DNA of 64,000 bases. It comes from Zarea fungicola (lineage: Eukaryota; Ascomycota; Sordariomycetes; Hypocreales; Cordycipitaceae). The position numbers and the translations under genes are program-made. Position 1 is the first letter of the stretch. Every line of letters begins with the position of its first letter. This document shows positions 1 through 10,576 of the stretch, piece after piece. The stretch covers positions 62,001-126,000 of the forward strand of contig FWCC01000256.1 in assembly GCA_900169235.1 (NCBI GenBank), written 5' to 3'. Below the pieces are notes generated by a model. That model worked only from the letters and a program-made list of their open reading frames with translations. It ran no database searches and was not told where the DNA came from.

Positions 1-1145
1 TAGTCCCAGAAGCAGCCCTTGCTTGGGCATGTTGCGGAGTTTACGTACATCTGGTTGATCTTGATCAAATTAGAGTTGGTCAGGAAAGGGTAAACCTTCA
101 TCATGAACTCATACGTGTCCTGAATAGAGTCGGCCTCACGAGGGGTGTACAAGGCGCCGCTGTTGGTGGTGTCTCCGAACAGCACTGGCATCTTGGGGAA
201 ATCCTGCTCCTCCAGCCTGTTGAAGACATAGTCGGTGACGAGGTTGTTGTCGATGCTTGGACGCCATAGGTTGACCGGCGGCGTGTTACGCTTCAGGCTC
301 GGCTTCAAGAAATTGTGTGACTGCAGCTTAGCGGCGGTGAGGTTGCGCAGGCACTGGAGGCGGTAGCTCCTGTTGCAGGAGAAGCTCTCCGCCAAGGCCA
401 CAAAGTTTGTGCGTGCTTCGGCCGGCGAGATGACCACGTCAAAGGTGGGCGAGTGCGCGGCGATGGCATGGAACAGGCGCGCTGATGTCTTGGACTGCAT
501 GGCCAGATGGAGAGCCACGCTGCCGGCGCCAAGGCCGGAGCCTCCAAGGACGACGTGGTTGGGATCGCCACCAAACTTGTGGATGTACTTGAACACCCAC
601 TCTAGAGCTTTGACTTGGTCCTTGAGTCCATTGTTGGCAGACATAGCGCGGCCCTTGTTCAAGTAGCCGAATGGGCCGAGGCGATGGTTGAAGTTGACAA
701 CGATAAAATCCCTGCCGTTGTTATCAATGAATCCGGTTGCGTTTATGTGGGCATCGGGGTGATGCGTAAAGTTGTTTCCGTGGATGTAGACAAAGACTGG
801 CATGCGGGAAAACACCTCGGCCCGGGTAGGTGTTTGGACTTCAATGAAGAGACAGTCCTCAGAGTAACCCGTCTCGTTGGCTGGGACACCTGTTGCATAG
901 CACATGTCGCGATGGTGCGTTGCAGACTGTACCTCCGTCTCGTTGACAGGATCTTGGGGGGGGCTGAAGCGCAGGCTACCGACAGGTGGTGCCGCGTATC
1001 GCATGCCCAGATACTGTGTGACTCCAGATTCAAGTGACCTTCCAACATATGTGGCATAGTCAAGCTCAACCTGCTTCACAGCTGATGCTGTTACCATCGA
1101 TGCGGTCATTGCAGCAGCCAGAAGACCGGCCAAATCCAACTTCAT
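1..1145 (-). CDS. Secreted type-B carboxylesterase/lipase-like protein, 3' part off the left edge, nucleophile Ser replaced
   Basis: Open frame from the ATG at 1145 down to the window edge, about 381 residues with no stop and no intron. The first 22 residues form a signal peptide (MKLDLAGLLAAAMTASMVTA). The order of motifs is that of type-B carboxylesterases (alpha/beta hydrolase fold): an early substrate-channel stretch with GMRYAAPPVGSLRF, EDCLFIEV, an oxyanion-loop-like YIHGNNF, NHRLGPFGYL, then GGDPNHVVLGGSGLGAGSV. In active relatives the last stretch reads GG-x-S-A-G-A. Here the serine position is Gly204 (codon at 534-536) and the following Ala is Leu. The usual oxyanion HGGG is also degraded to HGNN. 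Family members hydrolyse esters outside the cell. With these changes this copy may be catalytically dead or use different chemistry. The acid and His of the triad lie outside the window. The fold assignment is firm, the activity is not. Confidence 0.88.
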   Translation of the reverse strand, partial: MKLDLAGLLAAAMTASMVTASAVKQVELDYATYVGRSLESGVTQYLGMRYAAPPVGSLRFSPPQDPVNETEVQSATHHRDMCYATGVPANETGYSEDCLFIEVQTPTRAEVFSRMPVFVYIHGNNFTHHPDAHINATGFIDNNGRDFIVVNFNHRLGPFGYLNKGRAMSANNGLKDQVKALEWVFKYIHKFGGDPNHVVLGGSGLGAGSVALHLAMQSKTSARLFHAIAAHSPTFDVVISPAEARTNFVALAESFSCNRSYRLQCLRNLTAAKLQSHNFLKPSLKRNTPPVNLWRPSIDNNLVTDYVFNRLEEQDFPKMPVLFGDTTNSGALYTPREADSIQDTYEFMMKVYPFLTNSNLIKINQMYVNSATCPSKGCFWD

Positions 1146-2147
1146 TTTTGCCTATATCTCGACTACTAGTCGCTCACGGTGCTGGTGTCGATGAGGAGAG
1201 ACAGAAGTGATCAGCAAGTGGCCACGAAGGGTATTTTATTGCAATATTGAACAACAACGACTGATTTTTATTCCCTCCATTTTCTTTCTATTTTCGCCAC
1301 TCCAGAGCTATGTCGGAGGCGTAAATCTGGCGCTGCTGCCGCAGTTATAGTTTATGCCCATGGCGTGCTTTCGTGACATATCGAGACCTATACACAGCCA
1401 CGAGCTATCTATGACAGCTACTGTTATGTAGAGAGTAGAATTACTGTATAAGACTGCAAAATATTAGGGCTTTGGCTGTCTATTATATGTATCTTCAAAG
1501 GCTGAAGTGTATCCGAGGAAAGAAGCTATCTTGTGGGGCTTATCAGGACGTGATGGATATTACTGAGGTCACAATGGTCGATTTAGGTTTTTGTTCAACG
1601 CAAGAACCGCCTTTTTTAATATATATATATATTAAGCATAATACGGCCGACTTAGCCTAATGCGGCCAGACAGCCTGTCTCTTCTTGCCTGGCACAATTA
1701 CTAGGAAAATCAATAGTAAGGGTACTGAACCCCCGGCGACCCTAGCTAACACAGCCTCTACAAGCACAGCAACAACTATAACAACTTCGTCACTGCATGG
1801 GAGGTAATTATGGTTATTATTGTAGTTTTTGCTCTTTACGAGGTTTGTAGTGGTCATGTTGGTGAAAAGTTCACTCTTTTACATAACGAAGCGAATATTT
1901 CCATTGCCTATTGTGAAAACGACGTATAGGCCAATTGTACAATAAATGGCGTGGTACCCGCTTTTTGTTACACGACACCTATCCAATTAGGCTAGGAGCT
2001 ATAAAAGCGCTCAGGCATCGGTTCACCTCAAAAACCGTCCAATAACAACTAGTTACGGCCCATGGTAAATTCGGCTAATATTTTCGGGCTTCATTCCAGA
2101 ATCAAAACAGGTCACACATGGGACCAGAACGCACGCGAACAAAAAAG
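1146..2147. other. Intergenic, no gene recognised
   Basis: Between two genes that diverge. It holds a short TA run near 1619-1633 and small open frames (62-66 codons) with no family resemblance. The right end carries the TATA box of the next gene. Confidence 0.6.
1999..2006 (+). promoter_or_regulatory. TATA box upstream of the bacterial-type small gene
   Basis: The sequence CTATAAAA lies about 140 bp before the preferred ATG at 2148. It suggests the gene has an ordinary fungal promoter and is transcribed. Confidence 0.45.
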
Positions 2148-2492
2148 ATGGCTTCACTCGAAGGGCGCACCTTTCGCGCAGTTTCCAATGCAAGCAACGG
2201 CGAGGTGGGGGACGAGACAAGATTCCACTACCACCAGCGTGGGAATATTGTCTGGGCTGAGTACGCTGGAGGTTCAATCGTCAGAGGCTCCCTGATTGCC
2301 ACTGTGCAGGAAGATAATGGTCTCGACATGCGCTACCATCACGTCAACACCAGCGGAGTCCTCATGACTGGAAAGTGCAGCTCTACGCCTGAAATTTTAT
2401 CGGATGGACGACTGCGAATGCATGAGGTGTGGCAGTGGACCTCGGGAGACGAGTCATCCGGAAAGTCTATCATCGAAGAGATACGGGAGTGA
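2148..2492 (+). CDS. Small conserved protein of bacterial type (often labelled n-acetylglutamate synthase-like)
   Basis: Single exon, 114 residues from the ATG at 2148. An upstream in-frame ATG at 2118 would add ten residues (MGPERTRTKK), but homologs as I remember them start near GRTFRAVSN. The protein matches a compact all-beta family common in Bacilli and Bacteroidetes. Features characteristic of it are FRAVSN-NGEV, IVWAEYAGG, LDMRYHHVN, LMTGKC-STPE and HEVWQWTSGD, ending in IIEEI. Bacterial members are often named n-acetylglutamate synthase, but they lack a GNAT fold signature and the name is probably an annotation error, so no reaction is claimed. There is no signal peptide or membrane segment. 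It has no intron, unlike most of its neighbours. High similarity to a bacterial family makes horizontal transfer plausible. Other fungi may share it. Confidence 0.78.
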   Translation: MASLEGRTFRAVSNASNGEVGDETRFHYHQRGNIVWAEYAGGSIVRGSLIATVQEDNGLDMRYHHVNTSGVLMTGKCSSTPEILSDGRLRMHEVWQWTSGDESSGKSIIEEIRE

Positions 2493-2777
2493 TTGTTCAG
2501 TTGGCGCTTGATGGCTGAGGGCAAGATGAAAATCTGGCATTATTTTCTCGCTACACCATAGACACAACATGTGTAGTATAAATAAATTGGTGCAGTTTCC
2601 GGCATCTCATTATATACACTGACCGGGTTGCCCAACAACCGAAGTTTATGGACAGTGGAATTATAAAAATAAAAATAAAAAAGTAAGTAAGAAAGAAAGG
2701 ACAAGAGAAGTGAGAGGACTCAGCTGGCCTGCAGCTCATGCTAAATATACAAAGCAAATCGAAAAGAGTCCTCTCAC

Positions 2778-3401
2778 CTATGCCAGACCAAAGACCTTTT
2801 TCGCGCGTGTCAAATACGCCTTTCTGTCATCAGTAACGCTCACACCGACACAGCCCATGTACGCTACGAAACCCGTATCAATGTTAGCCTTGAGGGCATC
2901 ACGCACATCCTGGCCGCACTGCGTCGCGAGGAACCACGGCCCGCTGCCGAAGTTTGTCTCGTCAGGTGTGACGAGCGCCAGGATGGCATTGAGCCTGTCG
3001 TTGCTGAGGCCGTTGACTGTGGTAATGTCGGCGACCTTGTCCTTGATGCCGTCAATGGACTTGGCATACAACAGGTTGAAGTTGGCCATTTGCATGTTGG
3101 CGGTACCCTGGCCAGGGCGGCCGGGGAAGACATTGTGCTTGTAGCGAAAGTCGACTGATTCAAAGGCCATGAGGGCGATGATGGCGGCCATTTCGTTTTG
3201 GGTACAGATCTTGTACTTGGACAGGCTGGCGAATATGAAGGGGGCAGCCTGGTCGGCGGTACGGCACTCGGCCTCGGTGGACGGGCAGCTCACGGAGCCT
3301 GGGGCGATGACCTTGATCATGTCGGCGGGCGAGAGGCTAGCAGCGGCTGTGAGGCCGGTGAGCTGGAGGACAGCAGCGGGTAGGAGGAATGAGAGTTTCA
3401 T
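2778..3401 (-). CDS. Secreted protein of unknown function, possibly lysozyme-like fold
   Basis: Single exon, 207 residues. Residues 1-20 (MKLSFLLPAAVLQLTGLTAA) are a signal peptide. The mature protein has five cysteines and a conserved central block: a QNEMAAIIALMAFE helix, then YKHNVFPGRPGQGTANMQM, FNLLYAKS and GSGPWFLATQC. I recognise this as a recurring secreted family in Sordariomycetes without a firm name. The helix carrying an acidic residue followed by a Gly-rich loop recalls lysozyme-like glycoside hydrolases, with the Glu of MAFE as a possible catalytic residue; this is inference only. A TATA box lies about 125 bp upstream of the start. It is likely exported to the wall or medium. 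Confidence 0.82.
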   Translation of the reverse strand: MKLSFLLPAAVLQLTGLTAAASLSPADMIKVIAPGSVSCPSTEAECRTADQAAPFIFASLSKYKICTQNEMAAIIALMAFESVDFRYKHNVFPGRPGQGTANMQMANFNLLYAKSIDGIKDKVADITTVNGLSNDRLNAILALVTPDETNFGSGPWFLATQCGQDVRDALKANIDTGFVAYMGCVGVSVTDDRKAYLTRAKKVFGLA

Positions 3402-3525
3402 GACTAGAAGAATATGACGAGAACTGAGAAGAGCGCTTTTAAAATAAAAGAATAGAAAAATAAAATCAAAAACGGAAGCAACAAAGTTGAGTTGTGCAGG
3501 TAGAAATGATTAGTATTCCGGTGGT

Positions 3526-3534
3526 CTTTATATA
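3526..3534 (-). promoter_or_regulatory. TATA box of the secreted protein gene
   Basis: On the minus strand the sequence reads TATATAAAG, about 125 bp upstream of the ATG at 3401, at the spacing expected for a fungal core promoter. Confidence 0.5.
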
Positions 3535-4574
3535 CAAGGTGCCAGACCAAGTTGTTTGCAGAGGACAGGTGTGGTTGAATGTGAGGCTGTCAACACTCGG
3601 GATAGAGACGGGCAGCAGCGACCTTTTAATAGGCAATTCATCCAAGCAAACGACGAGAGATCGTGGGAAGTAGATTTGCCTTTTCTATTCTTGTCGTCGC
3701 CCGTCCCCCTGTCCGACAAAATTCACCGCCACCACGGCGGGACGGGCTAGCAATCAATGCATCGGAATGTTTCTTTGTTTTTCTTCTGTGTGGTTTCATC
3801 CCATGGACCCTTGTCAGCGAATCATTACCTGTTACAATCGGCGAATTCTGAAACACTACGTTGCGCCCACTGAGCTTATCAACAAGGTACGGCCAAAATG
3901 CGCTAAAAAAAATGCGATGAGATGCAACTACAAGATCCCCCACCCGCGCTGTACACAGTAAATGCAGTAAAAAGGAAGCATTGCGCTGCCCCTTGCAGTG
4001 ACTATCGTGACCCCCATTGAGTACCCCTAGGTTGCCACAAAAGTTACAGGGCAACGGGGCCTTTTGGGGGCAGTTTTTTAGGTGAGACGTTACAGTGTAA
4101 ATTAAGCATGTGCAATAGATTAGGTGTTGGCCGAAGAATCACGTCACAAGGTCATGAATACGAGGGCAACACTGGTGGAATTACTCTCAAAAGGCTTTCC
4201 ATTATACCTGTAAAAATATACTTGAAAATTTAGGTGAGCATTATTCATTCCATGTGCACAGATAACTATCAAAGAGAACCCTACCAGGTCAAGTCACAAA
4301 AACTTACAAAGTAGCTACATAGTAAATTTCAGTAACCCAGCCTGTTTCAACCTCCAGCCATCCCATTTTTTTCGGATCGAGGTGTATTACCGAGAAAAAG
4401 GAAAAGGGGGGGTTTTTTTTTTTTTACCGAAACTTGCATTGGTCTGCAATAGTCGATTCCTAAAATTTTCCAATGGCCAAAAAAAAAAAGGGAGGCTCGG
4501 CTCGTAAATCTTCCCAAGGTGCCGACCAGCACTTGGACGACCACTAATGATATAGATGCGCAAAACCACGAGCC

Positions 4575-4868
4575 TCACCAGGCACAATGCACTCTTGAGG
4601 CTGTCATGGTCGAACGCCGAGATTTCGCTGCTCGCCCGTAACGCTGGGAATAATAACTGGGACCATCATCTATATTCCACTTCCCTGTTAGCAGCCTGAA
4701 GCTCTCACAACTCGGGCAAGGCCCTACGAGGTACGAACCATCCCACCCGACATCTCTGTATTCCGAGCTTGGATGAACAAGACCTGAGGCGGGCGAAAGT
4801 GCCAAACCCACCCACACACCAAACACTGCCCCAACCAGGAAACAAAACCTGTTCTGGATACGACTCAT
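4575..4868 (-). CDS. Weak hypothetical small protein with N-terminal hydrophobic segment
   Basis: A 97-codon frame from a true ATG at 4868. Residues 8-29 are hydrophobic (FCFLVGAVFGVWVGLALSPASG) and could be a signal peptide or anchor. The rest is polar with a few cysteines. I recognise no family and no splice partner, and it may be a chance ORF. It is recorded only because it starts with ATG and has a secretion-like N-terminus. Confidence 0.22.
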   Translation of the reverse strand: MSRIQNRFCFLVGAVFGVWVGLALSPASGLVHPSSEYRDVGWDGSYLVGPCPSCESFRLLTGKWNIDDGPSYYSQRYGRAAKSRRSTMTASRVHCAW

Positions 4869-4908
4869 AATGTCGCCGCCGCCTCGGAAAGATCGTGTTG
4901 TACAGGCG

Positions 4909-5133
4909 TTAGCGGCGGTTGATCTGCTTGACCTCGGACAGCAGCATAGTTAAAACTCTGTCTGATATAGTAATGAGTAGAAGGGCCAAAGCAAACAAGA
5001 ATGAACAAAGGAACAGGACTATATCAAGCCATAATTTCAATTTTGACCGCATATTCAATAATTGTATTGCTTCACTACTCTCGTTCGAATACCAGTCGTC
5101 TCCCCCGCCGTCTCCGTCGAGCAGCCGAGACAT
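4909..5133 (-). CDS. Weak hypothetical single-pass membrane protein
   Basis: A 74-codon frame from the ATG at 5133. It has an acidic Gly/Asp-rich N-terminus, a hydrophobic stretch of about 23 residues near residues 35-57 (LWLDIVLFLCSFLFALALLL), and a short basic tail ending INRR. The frame is open further upstream but without an ATG. It sits just downstream of the deubiquitinase gene and could be noise or a missed small gene. No family is recognised. Confidence 0.22.
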   Translation of the reverse strand: MSRLLDGDGGGDDWYSNESSEAIQLLNMRSKLKLWLDIVLFLCSFLFALALLLITISDRVLTMLLSEVKQINRR

Positions 5134-5438
5134 CGGCAACCCTGCCGGATGAAGGGCAGAGCTCTGTATTGGCGCATTGTCTCTGAAGCCAATGCGCACT
5201 CACAAAGCCTTAGAAAAAGCAATAGATGTCGCGGCAGAGTGAACTCGCGTTGCATGTCTCATATTGCAGTCCTAGAGATCAACACTCTCACTGCTCTCTA
5301 GTCCAGAACTTTTCTTGGCTCAAAATAGCAAAATATCCTAATACAAGGAATGCATGCTTTTTTAATTCATTTTTAATTCTTCTTTCATTTTGCCTCTCTG
5401 TACTATGGGTATCATTCAAGGTCCTTCACACTTTGGCT

Positions 5439-7116
5439 CTATGTTCGCAAATCTTGGACATAAAACGGCAACTTGTCGCTCTCATAGACATGCCCAGTCG
5501 GATGTTCCGTCTCGCAGTAAATATTATCTATAGAGTGTGGATGAAATGTACTCGACTGTTTACAGTCGAGAATGTGTCCAAGACCAGGCGGATGGGTAAG
5601 CCGAAAAATACCATAACTATTACTCTCGAGTCAGTCCACCACTTCCACAAGTAAACGACGGCACAGCACTTACGATGGGTTGAATTTCGGCGCGCACACA
5701 ATCGCCACGCTCTCCGGCATCATTATTTGATATCCTGCATGAGTGTGTAAATCTCTTGAGCTCATGAAGCAGGTCTGCGTCGGGTGGGTATGAATCCATC
5801 CAAGCACGAGTAAGTCTTCATTCATGCAGTACTCCGCCATGACGGCTTCATTCACCGTCTCAACAGTGTCCGAAGTGCATACTTGGTCTGGGATAATGAG
5901 GCAGCGCACGAAAAGCGCATTATTCACTGGGCTTCCGCAGAGAATACCGCACATTTCGAGCCCAGCGGCCGTGTTCTTCGACGCAAGGTCCAAAAAGGTC
6001 TTTCGAAGCTTGGTTGGTATGAACATTGATCTGATCGGATCGCCGTTCTCCAAGTACGCGCCGGGTTTGAAAGTAAGGCGTTCCTTTTTCGGGACTACCG
6101 GTGCGCTCAGAGGCGCCTTGGGCGGAAGAGTTGGTGCCGACGATGGATTATACTGCGGCGGAGGCACGGGGGGCGGGTCGATTACATGCCACGTGTGTGG
6201 CGATTCTTTCGGTGGCCGCTCTGGAACAAGAGCGGGAAACTTGGGAGGAATTGTAGGCTGCTGCTCACGTTTAACGTCTATTGGTCGTGATTTGGAAACC
6301 GACGGGTAATAATATTGGCCAGTTTCGGACCTCTCTTGACCATACGTATCCTCATCCCTCTGCCGGTCCGTCCTGCGGTCAAGGTTATTACGAACTGCTG
6401 CCATCTGTTGCTGCAAATCACTCTCTTCGTTTTTGCGATCGGTATCGTTTCGCCAGCTATCAAAATATGGTCGCAAAGAGGTCGTTCGTGAGTTGTAGCT
6501 GTCTTGCTTGGTTCGCCTGACCCGGGTGCGGCGATCGAGCTCCTCCTGGGCTAGATCAACAGCCAGGTCCTGGTGCTCAGCGGCGTCGAGAATTGTAGTC
6601 TGACGGTGGAGGGTTGGATCATGTGCTGCGAAACCGGCATACGAGGATGCTGCTCCATCGACCGGTATCGTCTGCGACGCACTGTCTGGGTGCATTCGCT
6701 CCCATTCTAGACAGTTGCTTTCGATGGCGGGTTTTAGCATCTCCAGCTCTTGGATAACATCTCTGATGCGTGCTTGCAAAGCCTTGACAGATTTTCGTCC
6801 CAGGGGGTCTTTGTATTCGGGATGCGTGCTCAGGTAGTTTAACACGAGAACGGAGTGTCGGTATAGCATCACATAGGCTCGGCCGTAATCGCCATCCGAC
6901 ATGGCGAATGCCGCCTAAATTCTGCGTTTAGTCTGCTAGCCGCAAAGCCTGGGGAGAGCATCATGGATCAAGACGTACTTCTTGGCACAGCGTTTCAGCT
7001 GTATGTAGCCATTGTCGCAATGGTATGCTAGCTTTGAAGGTAAAGTTCTCGGCTTGGGCTACCAGGTCCCGGATGGTTGGTGGCTTGCCTGGCCGCACGG
7101 CGGAATAGTTGGCCAT
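5439..7116 (-). CDS. sst2: AMSH/Sst2-type JAMM deubiquitinase (STAM-binding protein homolog)
   Basis: Three exons: 7116-6979, 6914-5674, 5616-5439. The introns are 64 and 57 bp with GT..AG ends, and the product is 518 residues. The N-terminal ~140 residues (AETLCQE joined to the exon-2 start, then YVMLYRHSVLVLNYL) match the MIT-like USP8_dimer region of AMSH. A long polar, Pro-rich middle follows. The C-terminal JAMM domain has Glu in LEMCGILCG and the metal motif HTHPTQTCFMSSRD near residues 421-434. The Cys and two His of the second zinc site of AMSH (DCKQSSTFHPHS) lie in the last exon. These features are known to confer cleavage of Lys63-linked ubiquitin on endosomal ESCRT cargo. The Vps4 gene lies about 1.6 kb away. 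Family is certain and the exon borders are strongly supported by continuity of the family motifs. Confidence 0.92.
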
Positions 7117-7689
7117 AATTGAAATTCGGTTGATTCTTGTCAAAATCCACCAGCTCTCCCAATCAACATTTTATGCAAAAGGCGTCATCGCTAGCTGCCG
7201 GTTCAGTCCGTGGCAAAGGTCATACGCCACGGCAGGACAAAAAAACGACGTTTCCCGATGGTGGACTTGGAGGGGTACCTGCTGAGCTGGTGCCTGTTCA
7301 GTGGCACAAGGTGACGCGCTATCCTACACATGCGTTGATATGCATTTGACGGGGTAGGAGGTCGTTTCTGAGACGCAATACTGCCACAAAAAACGTATCA
7401 ATTTTACAAATATTTTTTTATCCTCTTGTGGTTGATTTCTTACTTTATTAGACTTTTGCAGTGTACAGTGCACAGTATAGCATAAATTTGCTGGCACGGC
7501 TGGCACCCTGTTCTTCCAGACTCGAGACGAATGTCAAGATACTCGACGAAGCCCCAGTAGCATGAAAGAGATCTATGCAAAAAGCTGAGGAATAGAAATA
7601 AATCCTTTTGGGTATATTATGTTCTCGATAACTTTTGAGCCTAAGTTGAAAATACTCCCAGCATATAGCATGTGCCTTGCCTCCTAGAA
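7117..7689. other. Intergenic, promoter of sst2 and 3' flank of prefoldin gene
   Basis: Both flanking genes run leftward. Nothing is recognised beyond AT-rich flanking sequence. The short frames here do not resemble any family. Confidence 0.6.
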
Positions 7690-8234
7690 TTACTGGTTGC
7701 CAGCATCTCCTTGAGCTGCCGCAGCAGCTTGCTGGAAAGCAGTCTGGACTTGGATGATTTCAGTTCGCTTCTTTTCAATCTTTCCTTGCGCTTCCTTGAT
7801 TTGTGATTCAAGACGGGACCTGGTTCAGTTAGCGAAGCATTCTCGCTGCGACTTTTTGGACGACATACATCTCGTTGCCAATAAAGTCTAATCTTCCCTT
7901 GACTGTGTTTTCTGCTTCAAATTTTTCTTGTTTGAGAAGAACAGGGCCAGACAGCTTGTAAATTGTCTCATCCTCGGCCAGAGACTCAAACTCCTATGCA
8001 GAGTTAGACAGGATTCTAGTGTGAGATTCTGTGATGCGAGTCACCTTCTGGACGCTCAGATTTTCTTGACGCTGCCCATCAAGCTTTTGTCTTGAGTCAA
8101 CAAATGACTGGAGATCTGTCCGTCCCAAACAGTGAGAATCGACCCAAAAATAACTTGCTGCCATCGAACTTACCCTGCTGAAGTTTTTGATAGTCCTCTG
8201 ACAACGCCTGGAGGCGGGCCTGCGCTTCAGCCAT
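7690..8234 (-). CDS. yke2: Prefoldin subunit 6 (Yke2/Gim1)
   Basis: Four exons: 8234-8174, 8115-8045, 7993-7869, 7819-7690. The product is 128 residues, the usual length for beta-type prefoldin subunits. It has two coiled-coil helices (residues about 5-50 and 85-120) flanking the beta-hairpin region with the family motif DETIYKLSGPVLLKQE. The C-terminus is Ala/Gln-rich (QQAAAAAQGDAGNQ). Prefoldin is a cytosolic hexameric co-chaperone that passes nascent actin and tubulin to the chaperonin CCT. Every intron has GT..AG ends and keeps the frame. It diverges from vps4 across a 453-bp shared promoter region. Confidence 0.93.
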
Positions 8235-10099
<1,865 letters not shown>

Positions 10100-10576
10100 T
10101 GCTGCAAGAGGACAGCAGAGAGCGAGAGAGTGAGAGAAAAAAAAAACACATAAATATACATTATCTACCGCAAATTGGGTTGTATACATCATAGCGGCGT
10201 CTTTGGGGGAGTTTTACGAGAGATATTTTTGCATTCTTGTGGAAGCTACCTGTGGTTGAGTTTTGGTTTTGCTTGAATTACGGATGGGCCTCATGGGTTC
10301 CATGTTGACGAAAGCGAGACGAACACTCTGACAATATTTACATGGCTATAAAATATTAACTTGAGCGCTCTTTTTTTGAAATAAGTGAATAGCTAAGCGG
10401 TCTTATTACTCTGGTTTGTGGTGCAGCCCTACTGTGGCAAGTAGTTGGGAGCTTGACATTGAAATGAAATACTGGCTCCACCAGAAAGTTGTAGTGGCAA
10501 CACAAGGCGGCGGCGCATTTCTCCCATTTTGGTTCCAGTCAATCATAGAGCATCACTTCCTTCCCCTGGCAACTTG
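10100..10576. other. Intergenic, nothing recognised
   Basis: Tandem 3' flank of vps4 and promoter of the next gene. A short poly-A run follows the vps4 stop. Confidence 0.6.

Larger units (their letters stand above)
3535..5438. other. Intergenic, gene-poor, homopolymer tracts, two weak ORFs
   Basis: Contains poly-T (about 4418-4431) and poly-A (about 4479-4490) tracts. Several overlapping frames of 60-140 codons show no family resemblance. Only the two minus-strand ORFs listed separately have features worth recording. Confidence 0.5.

Noticed and set aside
1..1145. Carboxylesterase as a pseudogene
   Set aside because: The frame is open for at least 381 codons with an intact signal peptide. 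Substitution of the nucleophile alone does not show decay.
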